A stretch of DNA of 64,000 nt from an uncultured Clostridia bacterium (GTDB lineage: Bacteria > Bacillota > Clostridia > Christensenellales > HGM11417): NCBI GenBank assembly GCA_944332455.1, contig CALVJY010000008.1:1-64000 (forward strand), in the 5' to 3' direction. Positions 41,275 to 49,915 of the stretch are shown here, piece by piece. Position numbers and translations under genes: made by a program. The notes beneath the pieces are model-generated. The model saw only the letters and a program-made list of their open reading frames with translations. It was not told the origin of the DNA and did no database searches. The number at the start of each line of letters is the position of its first letter. Positions within the stretch are counted from its first letter, which is position 1.

Positions 41275-43320
41275 CTAGGACTGGTCGGACTGCATCCGGA
41301 AATTGATGACGGTGGCCACGCTCAGGAAGAGGAAGATCAGCAGTCCCATGACGCTGGCCGTGCCGTAGCTGGCGTTGATGATCTCCCGGTACATGAGCAG
41401 CGCGGGCGTGCGGATGGCTCCGTCGAACCCGTACAGGATGTAAAACGTGGTGTAGTTCTGCACCGAGGCGATGAAGGAGGTGATGAAGATGTACTTGATC
41501 TGGGGCAGGATGAGCGGGATGTCCATCTTCAGGATCCGCTTGACCCAGCCGCAGCCGTCCAGCTTGGCCGACTCGAACACCGAGGCGTTGATCCCCCCGA
41601 TGGCCCCGTAAAAGATCAGATACGACCCCACCCAGGGGAAGCCGAAGGCGATCAGGGTGAAGATCTGGGTGCTGATCTGGGCGCTGTTGATCCAGTTTTT
41701 GACGAACCCCGGCACGAACAGGCCGATGAAGGCGTTGACCAGGCTGTTGGAGGTCGCCCCGAAGACGCCGCTGCTCCAGACCATGACGGTGGCCACGCCG
41801 GGCAGGATGCCGGGCAGAAAGAGCAGGATGCGGGTCCACAGGGAAAAGCGCTTGAATTTGAGGGCGAAGATGGCCTCGGCCAGCAGCACGGGGGGCACGA
41901 TGGCCTTGACGAGGTCGGCGACCAGAAAGACCAGCATGATGAGAGCGGAGTTCCAGAAACTCGCGTCCGTGACCACCGCGATGATGTTTTTCAGTCCGGT
42001 GAAGACCAGCGTCTGCCCCGGCACGTAGTCGAAAAAGGACAGCCCCAGGCTGAGGACGATGGGGATGTAGTAAAACACGATCAGCAGGACGACGGGGATC
42101 ACCATGGAAAGGTAGACCAGCTTATCCTTCCTAAGCGCCCTGCCGAAGGCCCGGAATTTGCCGTTGACGGCCCGGCGGTACTTCTCCTTGATGCCGAACC
42201 CGAGGTACAGCGCGGCCAGCAGGGACCCGATCAGGATCCCCAAAGAGACGAATTTCAGCGTTGAAAACAGGGCGATGCTCCCGGCCAGGCTGATGGAATA
42301 GTAGGTCACGACGGGATGGTTGATGTCGGCGTCGTCCTTCAGCACAAAGCTGTCGGCCGTCCACATGATCAGGCTGGCCGAATCGGCCGCCCCCATGCTG
42401 ACGCTCACCGCCCCGGCCCCGGCGTCGATGACGGCCACGCCGCCGTTGCGGATCTTGCCGATGAAGTCCTCCCCCACCGCATAGACCTGGTTGGCGTTCA
42501 AGGTCACGGAGAGCGGGAGGTGCTCGACGGCCGCAGTCTCCCGGTCCAGCCGGACCAGATTGCTGCTCTCGGTGATGACGTTGACCGAAGTTTCCCCCAG
42601 CGAAAGGGCCAGCAGATTTTCCCCCAGGGAGGCGAAAACTTCGGCCTCGCCGTCCGGCAGGGTCCGGGTCAGGACCTGCTGCCCCTGGGCGTAGAAAAGG
42701 GTGTCCCCGTCCGCCGCCATGCCCGTCACGTTCCGGGCCGCCCCCGCGCTGCCCAGCAGGGGCAGCGCCTCGCCGGTCTCCGGGTCGATGCGGTAGATGT
42801 TGCTCCGGGCACCGGAGGCCCCGCGGAAGCGTCCGCGCAGCAAAAGAACACCCTCGTCTGCGATCAGCTGGGTGTTGGTGACGTTGCCGTCGTCGGCAAA
42901 ACTCTCGGGCAGGGCAAAGATCTGTCCCTCGTCGGCGAAGCTTGCCCCGCCTGCGGGATCAAAGCCCTCGGCCGCCTCCGCCGCAAAGGCGAAGATCCGC
43001 CCGTCGGCATACACCGCATAAACCGTCCCCTCCTCCATGACGAGGTCGTAGACCGCCCGCTGCACGGGGGCGCCCACGTTCCACAGCAGCTGCCCCTCGA
43101 GGTCGAAGGCAAAAAGCTCGCCCTCCTGGGTGCCGGCGATGCGGATGGTCTGATCATCGGTGTACATTTTGGTGATGCGGTAGGAGGAGATATCGTAGCC
43201 CAAATCGATCGTCCGCCCGGAGGCCGCGATCGAAAGGCCGAACATCACCGCCGCAGCTGCAAAGATCACAGCTGCCGCCGCAAACCCGATTTTGAATTTC
43301 GTTTCCGTTCTCATCATCAT
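41275..43320 (-). CDS. Carbohydrate ABC permease, MalF type, with N-terminal extracytoplasmic beta-propeller
   Basis: A 681-residue fusion. A membrane anchor (about 11-31) is followed by some 300 residues outside the cell with repeated propeller-like blades (GELFAFDLEGQLLW, GRIFAFAAEA, NIYRIDPETGEAL, NLVRLDRET). A second span at about 345-378 leads to a basic stretch and then a MalF-type permease (from about 400) with the EAA loop VFESAKLDGCGWVKRI. Ordinary MalF homologs are about 300 residues. The blades may sense or bind sugar. Three ATGs in a row begin the gene; the third (43314) is best spaced from AGGGG. First gene of the transporter/hydrolase operon. Confidence 0.9.
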   Translation of the reverse strand: MMMRTETKFKIGFAAAAVIFAAAAVMFGLSIAASGRTIDLGYDISSYRITKMYTDDQTIRIAGTQEGELFAFDLEGQLLWNVGAPVQRAVYDLVMEEGTVYAVYADGRIFAFAAEAAEGFDPAGGASFADEGQIFALPESFADDGNVTNTQLIADEGVLLLRGRFRGASGARSNIYRIDPETGEALPLLGSAGAARNVTGMAADGDTLFYAQGQQVLTRTLPDGEAEVFASLGENLLALSLGETSVNVITESSNLVRLDRETAAVEHLPLSVTLNANQVYAVGEDFIGKIRNGGVAVIDAGAGAVSVSMGAADSASLIMWTADSFVLKDDADINHPVVTYYSISLAGSIALFSTLKFVSLGILIGSLLAALYLGFGIKEKYRRAVNGKFRAFGRALRKDKLVYLSMVIPVVLLIVFYYIPIVLSLGLSFFDYVPGQTLVFTGLKNIIAVVTDASFWNSALIMLVFLVADLVKAIVPPVLLAEAIFALKFKRFSLWTRILLFLPGILPGVATVMVWSSGVFGATSNSLVNAFIGLFVPGFVKNWINSAQISTQIFTLIAFGFPWVGSYLIFYGAIGGINASVFESAKLDGCGWVKRILKMDIPLILPQIKYIFITSFIASVQNYTTFYILYGFDGAIRTPALLMYREIINASYGTASVMGLLIFLFLSVATVINFRMQSDQS

Positions 43321-43343
43321 TCCCCTGAATTCAAGAAAGAAAC

Positions 43344-43390
43344 TTTTTGTTTCTGCTGTTGCAGAAACAAAAAATGCCTAGGCATTTTTT
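43344..43390 (-). promoter_or_regulatory. Overlapping hairpins in the sugar-transporter leader (possible attenuator)
   Basis: On the minus strand AAAAAATGCC-TA-GGCATTTTTT (43390-43369) resembles an intrinsic terminator 50 bp before the permease start. It overlaps by 5 nt with a second stem, TTTTTGTTTCTGC/GCAGAAACAAAAA (43373-43344). The two cannot both form fully, which suggests attenuation inside a leader of about 260 nt. Confidence 0.5.
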
Positions 43391-43586
43391 GCGGATTTTA
43401 TGGATTTTTTAACTTCGGCCGGCCCGTATGCCGCCGGCGGTCCAAACTCTAGTTCCTCCGTCAAGTTCAAATTTCAGCTCTTTTGGGGTCAGAATGGGCC
43501 GGCGGCGCAAGTTTCTCTCCAAGCTCTTTTCTTTCTTTCCCCGGTTCGAGAAGCTGGAAATAATTTACAAATATATTGTCGGTTAT
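43391..43586. other. Leader region of the sugar transporter operon
   Basis: About 200 nt between the promoter and the hairpins with no gene. It includes an ACAAATATATTGT near-palindrome just after the expected start (43566-43580) and GC-rich inverted words (GCCGGCGGC). No known riboswitch motif was recognised. Confidence 0.5.
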
Positions 43587-43615
43587 ATTATAATGGCAAA
43601 AGGTCGTTTTGTCAA
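43587..43615 (-). promoter_or_regulatory. Promoter of the sugar transporter/GH99-like operon
   Basis: Minus strand: perfect -35 TTGACA (43615-43610), 17 bp, perfect -10 TATAAT (43592-43587). It begins 20 bp after the stop codon of the preceding gene, so the operon has its own transcript. Confidence 0.9.
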
Positions 43616-43634
43616 TAGTTTTTTAAAAATTCTT

Positions 43635-44900
43635 TCACTGCTTTTTCATAGATCTTTCACGGACGGAACACAGGAATCCCTTTTGACGATCTTCCTCTTT
43701 CCCTCCATAAAACGCAAAAAAAGGGCTCCGGTCTCCGAAGTCCTCTTTGTCGTCTTGTGTGATCCGAAAAGGCGTGTTCGCCCCCTCCCGGGTCAGAAAG
43801 TCCGCAACTTCGGCCGCCGGGCGGATGCCGGCATAGGCCTGGAAGGCCGCGCACTGCTTGAAGGTCTGCACCTTGGCCGCGTTGGTCTTGGAAAGCTTTT
43901 GCAGCAATCTCTCGCAGGGCGTCCGGTCCAGCCCCAGGATCTCGAACAGTTTTTCGGCCTTGCGGGCGGCCAGGGTCAGCAGGGCCAGGATGCCGATCTT
44001 CTCGTCTTCCGAGCCGTGGCTGGGCCAGTCGAACAGGCAGCGCTCGTCCTCGATCAGGGAGCCGTCCTCCTTCACCAGGGTGGAGATCAGCTCCAGCGCT
44101 CCCTTTATGTAATCTTTCTGCGCCTCCAGATAGGGCAGGTTGTTGTTCTGAAGAAAATAGTCGTACAGAATGACCAGCCACCAGGCCGTGTAGGTGGGGG
44201 TGTGGTTCATCCAGCCGGGCAACGGGGTGTGTTCCCGGCAGTAGGACAGCGACAGCTCCACCGAGGGGTCGGCCCCGAACAGGCAGACGATGCCGGTGGT
44301 CTCGGGGTGCATGTCTCCGATCCAGACCAGACGGTCCCGCTTGATGCCGTCCCAGATGTAGTGCTGCATGTTCAGCATCAGGGTGCGGGAGGCCACCTGA
44401 AAGATCTGATTGACCCGCTCGTCGCTGCACACAAAGGAGCCTTGTGGCTTCAGGTCCCGGTGGACGCTGACCGCAGTCACGGCCTTCAGCAGGACCTCCT
44501 TGTCCTCCAGCAGGTCCAGGCGCAAAAAGCGGAAGCCGGTCTGCAAAAACTCCTGATCGGAGTACATCAGCAGATCGGTCTGAATGTCGCGGAGGGCGTG
44601 ATGGTTGTTGGCCCCCCTTTCTCCCATTTCGGCGCAGCTTTCGGAGACGGATTCCCCCGTGCGGAGGCGGACCCGGACGCTGCCTCCGTCGGCCAGCTGA
44701 GTCAGGATGCGCACGCCTCCGTGCAGCTCCTGCCCGAAATCCAAAATGACCGAGGCCCTCCCCTTTGCCCGGATCAGATGATCCTCGTCCAGGCCGATCT
44801 GCAGATCGGTCGGGGTCAGCAGGCGTTCGGCGTTCCGCCACTCGCCCTCGGTCTTGACGATGCGTACCGGAAAAACGGCTTCCCTGATTTGTTCCATCAT
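43635..44900 (-). pseudogene. GH78-like alpha-L-rhamnosidase, truncated at the C-terminus
   Basis: A 421-residue product similar to GH78 six-hairpin enzymes: a beta domain with VILDFGQELHGGVRI, then the catalytic-region motif WDGIKRDRLVWIGDMHPE and TPTYTAWWLVILYDYF. Catalytic domains of this kind continue for another 150-250 residues; here similarity stops near residue 370 and the protein ends in a charged tail (SMKKQ). No continuation was found in other frames before the next promoter. It has a perfect promoter and LacI-type operators, so the truncation may be recent, or a shorter product may still act. Confidence 0.65.
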
Positions 44901-44936
44901 TTTTGGTCGCTCCTTGCTGTCTGTCAGGGCCGGGCA

Positions 44937-44994
44937 ACGCGTGTTCGCGTCTTAAAAGCCTCCTCTTTTCCCGGCCGCTCAGAACACGCGTTCT
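44937..44994 (-). promoter_or_regulatory. Two LacI-type operator sites in inverted orientation
   Basis: AGAACACGCGTTCT (44981-44994) is a near-palindrome with a central CG, typical of LacI-family sites. Its 10-bp core recurs inverted as ACGCGTGTTC at 44937-44946. The first lies just after the expected transcription start. Spacing of about 45 bp (four helical turns) would allow a loop by the LacI regulator encoded upstream. Confidence 0.6.
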
Positions 44995-45009
44995 TTCACT
45001 TCTGTTTTT

Positions 45010-45038
45010 ATTATACACCAAACCGGGGTCGTTGTCAA
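45010..45038 (-). promoter_or_regulatory. Promoter of the truncated GH78-like gene
   Basis: Minus strand: TTGACA (45038-45033), 17 bp, TATAAT (45015-45010). Transcription should start near 45003, next to the operator pair. Confidence 0.9.
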
Positions 45039-45184
45039 TACCCCTTGGAAAAAAACTTTCCCGGATATGTTTTCAAAAGAAGGATCGGATTTTAATTTTT
45101 ATTTACAGACTGAAATCCTGTATATTTTCATTATATCGAAAAAATTTTTGTTCAAAAAAAGAAAAAACCGAAATTTGAAAATTT

Positions 45185-45289
45185 CAAACTTTCGGCAATG
45201 TTTTCTCACAGGCCGCCTTGAGGCGCCGGGACCGTCCCCCTCTCGCCCCCAAAAAGGCAAAATGAAACTTTCGGCAATGTTTTTTCAAA
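45185..45289. repeat. Direct repeat of 26 bp, offset 79 bp
   Basis: AAACTTTCGGCAATGTTTTY occurs at 45186-45205 and 45265-45284 with like flanks. On the minus strand both read EKTLPKV in one frame, and the left copy is followed by a stop codon. It lies in the gene-free 3' flank of the LacI gene, whose own end differs, so it may derive from a lost gene end. Confidence 0.7.
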
Positions 45290-45344
45290 ACGGATTCGGC
45301 CCGCCGGCCGGACCGCCCCGAAAGGCCGATCCGGCTTTTGGCTC

Positions 45345-46394
45345 TCAGCCCCGCGGGAGATCCGGGCAGGGTCCCGTGGACTGGCGGACGACCAGCCGGG
45401 GGCGGACGGTGTCCCGGATGACGCAGGACTTGTCCTCGATGTTGGCCAGCAGGATCTCGAAGATGCGGCGGCCGTACTCCTGACTGCAATGGCTCAAGGT
45501 GGTCAGCGCGGGCGTGAAGGAGCGGGAAAAGATGATGTCGTCGATGCCCACCACCGAGACCTGTTCGGGCACCCGGATCCCCTTTTCGCGGAGGGCCCGC
45601 AGCGCCCCGTAGGCCATCATGTCGTTGGCGCAGACCAGGGCGGAAAAATCCCGGGAGCGCGCCAGCAGGCGGTCGGTCAGCAAAAAGCCCCGCTCGATGG
45701 TGCTCTCGTAGGGGGGCTCCCCCATCTCGACGAGGGGATCCTCCCGGCCGAACAGCTCCCGCATGTAGCGGCGGAAGGCGGGCAGCCGGCGGTCTCCGGT
45801 CTCGGCGCCGTCGTAACAGCTGACAAAGGCGATGTCACGGTGGCCCAGGGAGCCCAGATACTCCAAAATCAGTTTCATGCCGTAGGTAAAGTCCAGCTCC
45901 AGCCCGCAGACCCGGTCGTCCGAAAAGCCCCGGGAGGAGGTGACGATGACGCTGATCCCCCGGTCCAGCAGCATGGACAGGCCCTCGTTTCCCACCGCGG
46001 CGAGGGGAACGGACAGAAAGACCCCGTCCACCTTGCGGGAGATGAAGTTGTGGATGTAGTCCCCCAGCTTTTTGGTGCCGCCGCAGATGTGCACGAAAAA
46101 GCCGGCGTCGATGGCGGCCTCCTGGAGGGCGCTGACGATCTCCATCTGCAGGGGGCTGACGATGTCGTCGGTCAGCACGGCGATGGAGTTGGTCCGCCCG
46201 CTGCCCATGGAGGCGGCCACCATGTCGGGATGATAGTTCAGTTCCTTGGCCGCCCGCAGCACCCGTTCGGTCAGTTCGGGCGAGACGTACCTCTTTTTGG
46301 AGTAGACAAAGGAGACCGTGGTGCCGGACACCCCGGCCAGCCGGGCCACGTCGTCGCGCTTGGTCAGGTTGTTCCTGTCGGTTTTCGGAGCCAT
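45345..46394 (-). CDS. LacI-family transcription regulator
   Basis: A 349-residue repressor: HTH at about 12-35 (TKRDDVARLAGVSGTTVSFV) with hinge helix ELNYHPDMVAASM, then a periplasmic-binding-protein-like effector domain (VVGIDDIIFSRSFTPALTT). GGAGGAG precedes the ATG, overlapping the end of the deacetylase gene, so it is co-transcribed with alpha-galactosidase and deacetylase. The likely target is the operator pair upstream of the GH78-like gene. Confidence 0.95.
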   Translation of the reverse strand: MAPKTDRNNLTKRDDVARLAGVSGTTVSFVYSKKRYVSPELTERVLRAAKELNYHPDMVAASMGSGRTNSIAVLTDDIVSPLQMEIVSALQEAAIDAGFFVHICGGTKKLGDYIHNFISRKVDGVFLSVPLAAVGNEGLSMLLDRGISVIVTSSRGFSDDRVCGLELDFTYGMKLILEYLGSLGHRDIAFVSCYDGAETGDRRLPAFRRYMRELFGREDPLVEMGEPPYESTIERGFLLTDRLLARSRDFSALVCANDMMAYGALRALREKGIRVPEQVSVVGIDDIIFSRSFTPALTTLSHCSQEYGRRIFEILLANIEDKSCVIRDTVRPRLVVRQSTGPCPDLPRG

Positions 46395-46404
46395 CTTCTC
46401 CTCC

Positions 46405-47097
46405 TCAGCGGTCCCGGGGCGGGAAGGAGCAAAAGACCTCCCGGTTGGTCTGGCAGACCCCGCCGCTCCGGGCCAGGCGGGCGAAGATCTGTTCGGCCCG
46501 ATCCCAGGCCGAATGGACGTCGAACTCGTAGGAGTGCGCCCAAAGGTAGCAGACCGCGTCCCCCTCGGCCTCCGCGAAATCGTCCAGCAGGCGGTCCAGG
46601 TCGGGATCCAGCAGGTGGGCGGTGGGGTGCCAGGTCAGAAAGTCGGCGGGCAGGTCAAAACGGTGGGTGGACCGGAACCCCCGGGCGTAGCAGACGCGGG
46701 TGTTCTCCCGGATGACGCGCACCACTTCCCCGTTGTAGTTGGGGGGGCCGCCGGGGTAGGCCATGCCCACCACCTCGTACCCCACCAGGTCGGACAGCCG
46801 CAAAAGGTCCCCTACCACCTCCTCCAGGATCCGCACCCGGGAGAGGGTCTTCAGGTCGGGGTGGGTGCAGGTGTGCGCCGCCACCTCCATGCCCGCATAC
46901 ACGCCGGATACTTCCTCGGCCCGCCACCGCTCGTGCCGGACGTGGTTCTGGGCGGGCCCCAGGTCCAGGCAGGCCCCGAACAGCCCCGAATTGAGGTTGA
47001 AGGTGGCCTTCAGCCCGAATTTTTGCAGCAACTCGATGACCCGGGCGTCCTGGCGGACCCCGTCGTCAAAGCTCAACGTAAACACTCTTCTTCCCAT
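46405..47097 (-). CDS. Polysaccharide deacetylase family protein (cytoplasmic)
   Basis: A 230-residue NodB-fold protein without signal peptide. Motifs: TLSFDDGVRQD (catalytic Asp), AAHTCTHPDL (metal His) and YPGGPPNY. It probably deacetylates a sugar or small glycan inside the cell, in keeping with its place between the alpha-galactosidase and LacI genes. The exact substrate is unknown. Confidence 0.88.
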   Translation of the reverse strand: MGRRVFTLSFDDGVRQDARVIELLQKFGLKATFNLNSGLFGACLDLGPAQNHVRHERWRAEEVSGVYAGMEVAAHTCTHPDLKTLSRVRILEEVVGDLLRLSDLVGYEVVGMAYPGGPPNYNGEVVRVIRENTRVCYARGFRSTHRFDLPADFLTWHPTAHLLDPDLDRLLDDFAEAEGDAVCYLWAHSYEFDVHSAWDRAEQIFARLARSGGVCQTNREVFCSFPPRDR

Positions 47098-47302
47098 GTG
47101 TCAAAACCTCTCGTATGTCAAGACCTCTCGACGGTCTTTCCGTTTCTTTTCCTCGGCCGATCGCATCCACCGGCTGACCGGAATCGGGATCCGGGGTCTT
47201 CACCCCGTCGGTCCCGTTGTCTCTGTGCATTTTCCGGTCCCTTTCCCGGCGCGCCAGATCCCCGTCATTGAGCAGGTCAAGGCCACAGCCTTCTGTCCCT
47301 CG

Positions 47303-49402
47303 TCACTTCAGCTCCGCCCGGATGAGTACGGCCTGATTTGGGTGCGGGAGGCGGACGCGGAGCCCCTCCCCCTCCGGCCGGATCTCGCAGGAATTTCCCG
47401 GGAAGAGCTCGGCCGCCCCTTGGAGCCTGCCGCAGGGCAGAAAGACCTCGTCGGCCTCCCCTTCCCGCCGCCACACGGCCAGCAGCAGGTTGTTGTCCCG
47501 CCGCAGGCCCTGGGCCGCGAAGGAGGTCCGGTCCATCCAGGAGGCCGTCCCCAGCGGAAAGACGGGGCGGCTTTGGGCGACCTCCTCCCGCAATGTCCTG
47601 GCCAGGGAAAGGCCTCGGCGGATGAGCTCAAAGTTGGGCTCGTCCGCCCGGTCGATCCTGCCGGACAGATACAGGCGGCCCATCATGCCGGTGACCAGAT
47701 TGAAGGCCGTCTCCCGGCCGTCCGCCCGTTCCTTCCGGTAGGCCTCGGTCAGGTAGTCTTCTCGCCCCATCTCCCAGAAGATCCGGGGATAGGGATAGGC
47801 CCACACCCCCACCTGCTCGGGAAGCAGCTGGAGCAGGGTGCCGTTTAAGATGGCGGGCAGCTTGTCGTACTCCTCGCAGTCCGAAATGCTCTGGACGTCA
47901 AAGTTCTCCATGGTGCGCCCGTCCGCCCGCATGGCCCCGGAGCCGCAGTTCTCCACCCTTAGGTCGGGAAAGGTCCGCCTCAGTTCGGCGTAGAAATCGT
48001 ACACCGCCCGGCAGTGCTGCTCGGCCCCGGCAAGGCCTGAGGCATTGGGCCAGTCCACATGGCAGCCGGGGTGGCCGTTGTAGTCGTTTTTGAGGTAGCG
48101 GACGCCCAGGCCGTAGAGTTCCCCCACCCGCTCCAGCAGATAGCGGCGGACGCCGGGATGGGAAAAATCGAAGTACAGCCGGCCGCAGCGGTAGATGCGC
48201 ACGCCCTCGTGCCGGAGAAAGTACTCGTCCGGGAAGGAGGCGGCCTCGGACATCAGGCTGCACACTTCCAGCTCGGTCCACACGCCCGCGATCATCCCCC
48301 GGGCGTTGATCTCGGCGATCAGTTCGCGGAAGGTCTTTCCCTCGAACCGCTCCGCACTCGGCCGCCAGTCCCCCAGATGGGTGAAGCCGTGGACGCCGCG
48401 GTCGCGGTACCAGCCGTCGTCAAAGCAGTAGCCCTCGGCCCCCGCCCGCTCCGCCGCCTCGATCAGGGAGAGACAGGAGGGGGTGTCGGGATTGCCCCAC
48501 AGGCAGTTCATGTAGTCGTTGAACATCAGGGGAATGGGCGGATGGTGCAGAAGATGCGCCCGCCGCCAGGCCGTCAGCGCGGCCATCGCCCCGTCAAAGT
48601 CCGGCGCGCACCCCAACAGGGTGGTGCAGGCGCGGTAGCTCTCCCCCGGCTCCAGGTAGAGCCGGAAGCCGTGCTTGTCGCTCCGCCCCGCCCCGCAGCC
48701 CAGGTTCAGACAGCTGCCCGGGCGGTTCTCCTCGTCGGTCAGGCCGATCTCCAGACAGTACGGCCCGTCCGGCAGGTGCTGGGCAAACCACACCCGCCCG
48801 CTTTGCTCGTCCCGCACGAAGAGCAGGGGCGAGACCTGCCGGGTGGTGTAGGCCGAATTGGAGCGAAGTTCCGCCGTACACCCCGTCCGGTGGCCGGTGG
48901 CCCGCACCAGGCAGAGTTCCTCCGGGCGCACCCAGCAAAGCCGGGCCTCGCCGCCCCACTCTCCCCGGATGACGCCCAGCCGCACCCGCTCGGAAAACCG
49001 ATCGTTCAGGCAGTCCGCGTCTAAACCATTGAAAAAATTGTACAGCTGTTTGACGCAGAGCCGGCTCCCGGAGAGATTGCGGATCTCGGAGGTCTGGGCC
49101 ATGATCCCCTCCGAAAAGGTCTGCCGGACGGTGACCTCGGCCCCGCCGTCCTCGGAGAGATAGCGGTACGCACACGCGTTCTTTTCCCCGAAAAAAGAGA
49201 TCGGCTTGAAATTCCAGGTCTCGCCGAACACATCCCCCTTTTCCGACCGAAAGGCATATTCGGCCTGAAAGGGAAATCTTAAAAAGCTTTCCTCCCACTC
49301 CGAAGCCAGCTCGGAGAGGTCGGCAAAGGCCATGCTGCCGTCCTCCGCGCTCCCGACGACCAGATCCCCGGTCCGCCGGCAGCGGATCTTTTTCAAACTC
49401 AT
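47303..49402 (-). CDS. GH36-type alpha-galactosidase
   Basis: A 699-residue cytoplasmic enzyme. N-terminal beta-sandwich to about 300, then a TIM barrel: FNDYMNCLWGNPD, CFDDGWY, nucleophile region YLKNDYNG and acid/base region ENCGSGAMRADG (in place of the usual SCSGGGGRFD). The start at 49402 has GGAGGATT upstream; a longer frame has no similarity and would run through the promoter. Head of the operon with deacetylase and lacI-type genes. It cleaves alpha-galactosides taken up as oligosaccharides. Confidence 0.88.
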   Translation of the reverse strand: MSLKKIRCRRTGDLVVGSAEDGSMAFADLSELASEWEESFLRFPFQAEYAFRSEKGDVFGETWNFKPISFFGEKNACAYRYLSEDGGAEVTVRQTFSEGIMAQTSEIRNLSGSRLCVKQLYNFFNGLDADCLNDRFSERVRLGVIRGEWGGEARLCWVRPEELCLVRATGHRTGCTAELRSNSAYTTRQVSPLLFVRDEQSGRVWFAQHLPDGPYCLEIGLTDEENRPGSCLNLGCGAGRSDKHGFRLYLEPGESYRACTTLLGCAPDFDGAMAALTAWRRAHLLHHPPIPLMFNDYMNCLWGNPDTPSCLSLIEAAERAGAEGYCFDDGWYRDRGVHGFTHLGDWRPSAERFEGKTFRELIAEINARGMIAGVWTELEVCSLMSEAASFPDEYFLRHEGVRIYRCGRLYFDFSHPGVRRYLLERVGELYGLGVRYLKNDYNGHPGCHVDWPNASGLAGAEQHCRAVYDFYAELRRTFPDLRVENCGSGAMRADGRTMENFDVQSISDCEEYDKLPAILNGTLLQLLPEQVGVWAYPYPRIFWEMGREDYLTEAYRKERADGRETAFNLVTGMMGRLYLSGRIDRADEPNFELIRRGLSLARTLREEVAQSRPVFPLGTASWMDRTSFAAQGLRRDNNLLLAVWRREGEADEVFLPCGRLQGAAELFPGNSCEIRPEGEGLRVRLPHPNQAVLIRAELK

Positions 49403-49487
49403 GCGGCAATCCTCCGTTTGACGCTGCGCTCTGTCTGCCGCGCCCGGCCCCAAGGGGCCGTCCGGGACCTGCCCGGTTTCTTTTTCC

Positions 49488-49516
49488 ATTGTAACACAAA
49501 ACCTCGCGCTTGTCAA
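49488..49516 (-). promoter_or_regulatory. Promoter of the alpha-galactosidase operon
   Basis: Minus strand: TTGACA (49516-49511), 17 bp, TACAAT (49493-49488). The leader contains a GGCCCC-TT-GGGGCC hairpin before the start codon. Confidence 0.88.
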
Positions 49517-49915
49517 TCCCCTTTTTTCAAAAAAAATAAACCGAGCTTCGGATCCTTCCGCCGGCCCGGGGCGAAGCCCCTGAAAAAAGGTCTTGGCTTT
49601 GGGACAGAAAAAAAGAGCGCCCCGTTGGCGGACGCTCCCAAATTCTGCCCGTTTTCCGGGCGGCCTGTCAAGGATGTTACAAAATCCTGTTTTCTGCAAG
49701 TTCTTCGCAGGGCCGGCCCTTTCTTTGCGAACGCCAGCCCCTGCGAGCTTTCACAGCGGCCGGACGCGTTTTCGGTCCGGGCCGATTTTTTTCTTAACGT
49801 TTCCTGACATCCCGTTCAGTCCTTCTTTAGGGCTTTCCTTCGGCCTTGACGCACGATCTTCTGGCCCTTCCCGGCGGTCCGGGCCGCTCTTTTTTCTATT
49901 ATTTCCGAGAAAAAA
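49517..49915. other. Gene-free spacer with a decayed direct repeat
   Basis: No credible gene. CGGTCCGGGCCG followed by a T-rich run occurs at 49773 and again at 49875, offset 102 bp. The AACGTTTC word at the end of the GH78-like gene (49916-49934) recurs near 49795. This looks like another worn tandem duplication at a gene end. Confidence 0.5.

Noticed and set aside
38545-43320. Missing ATPase taken as a sign of a broken transporter
   Set aside because: Sugar importers of this family in Firmicutes often share one ATPase encoded elsewhere, so its absence here is normal.
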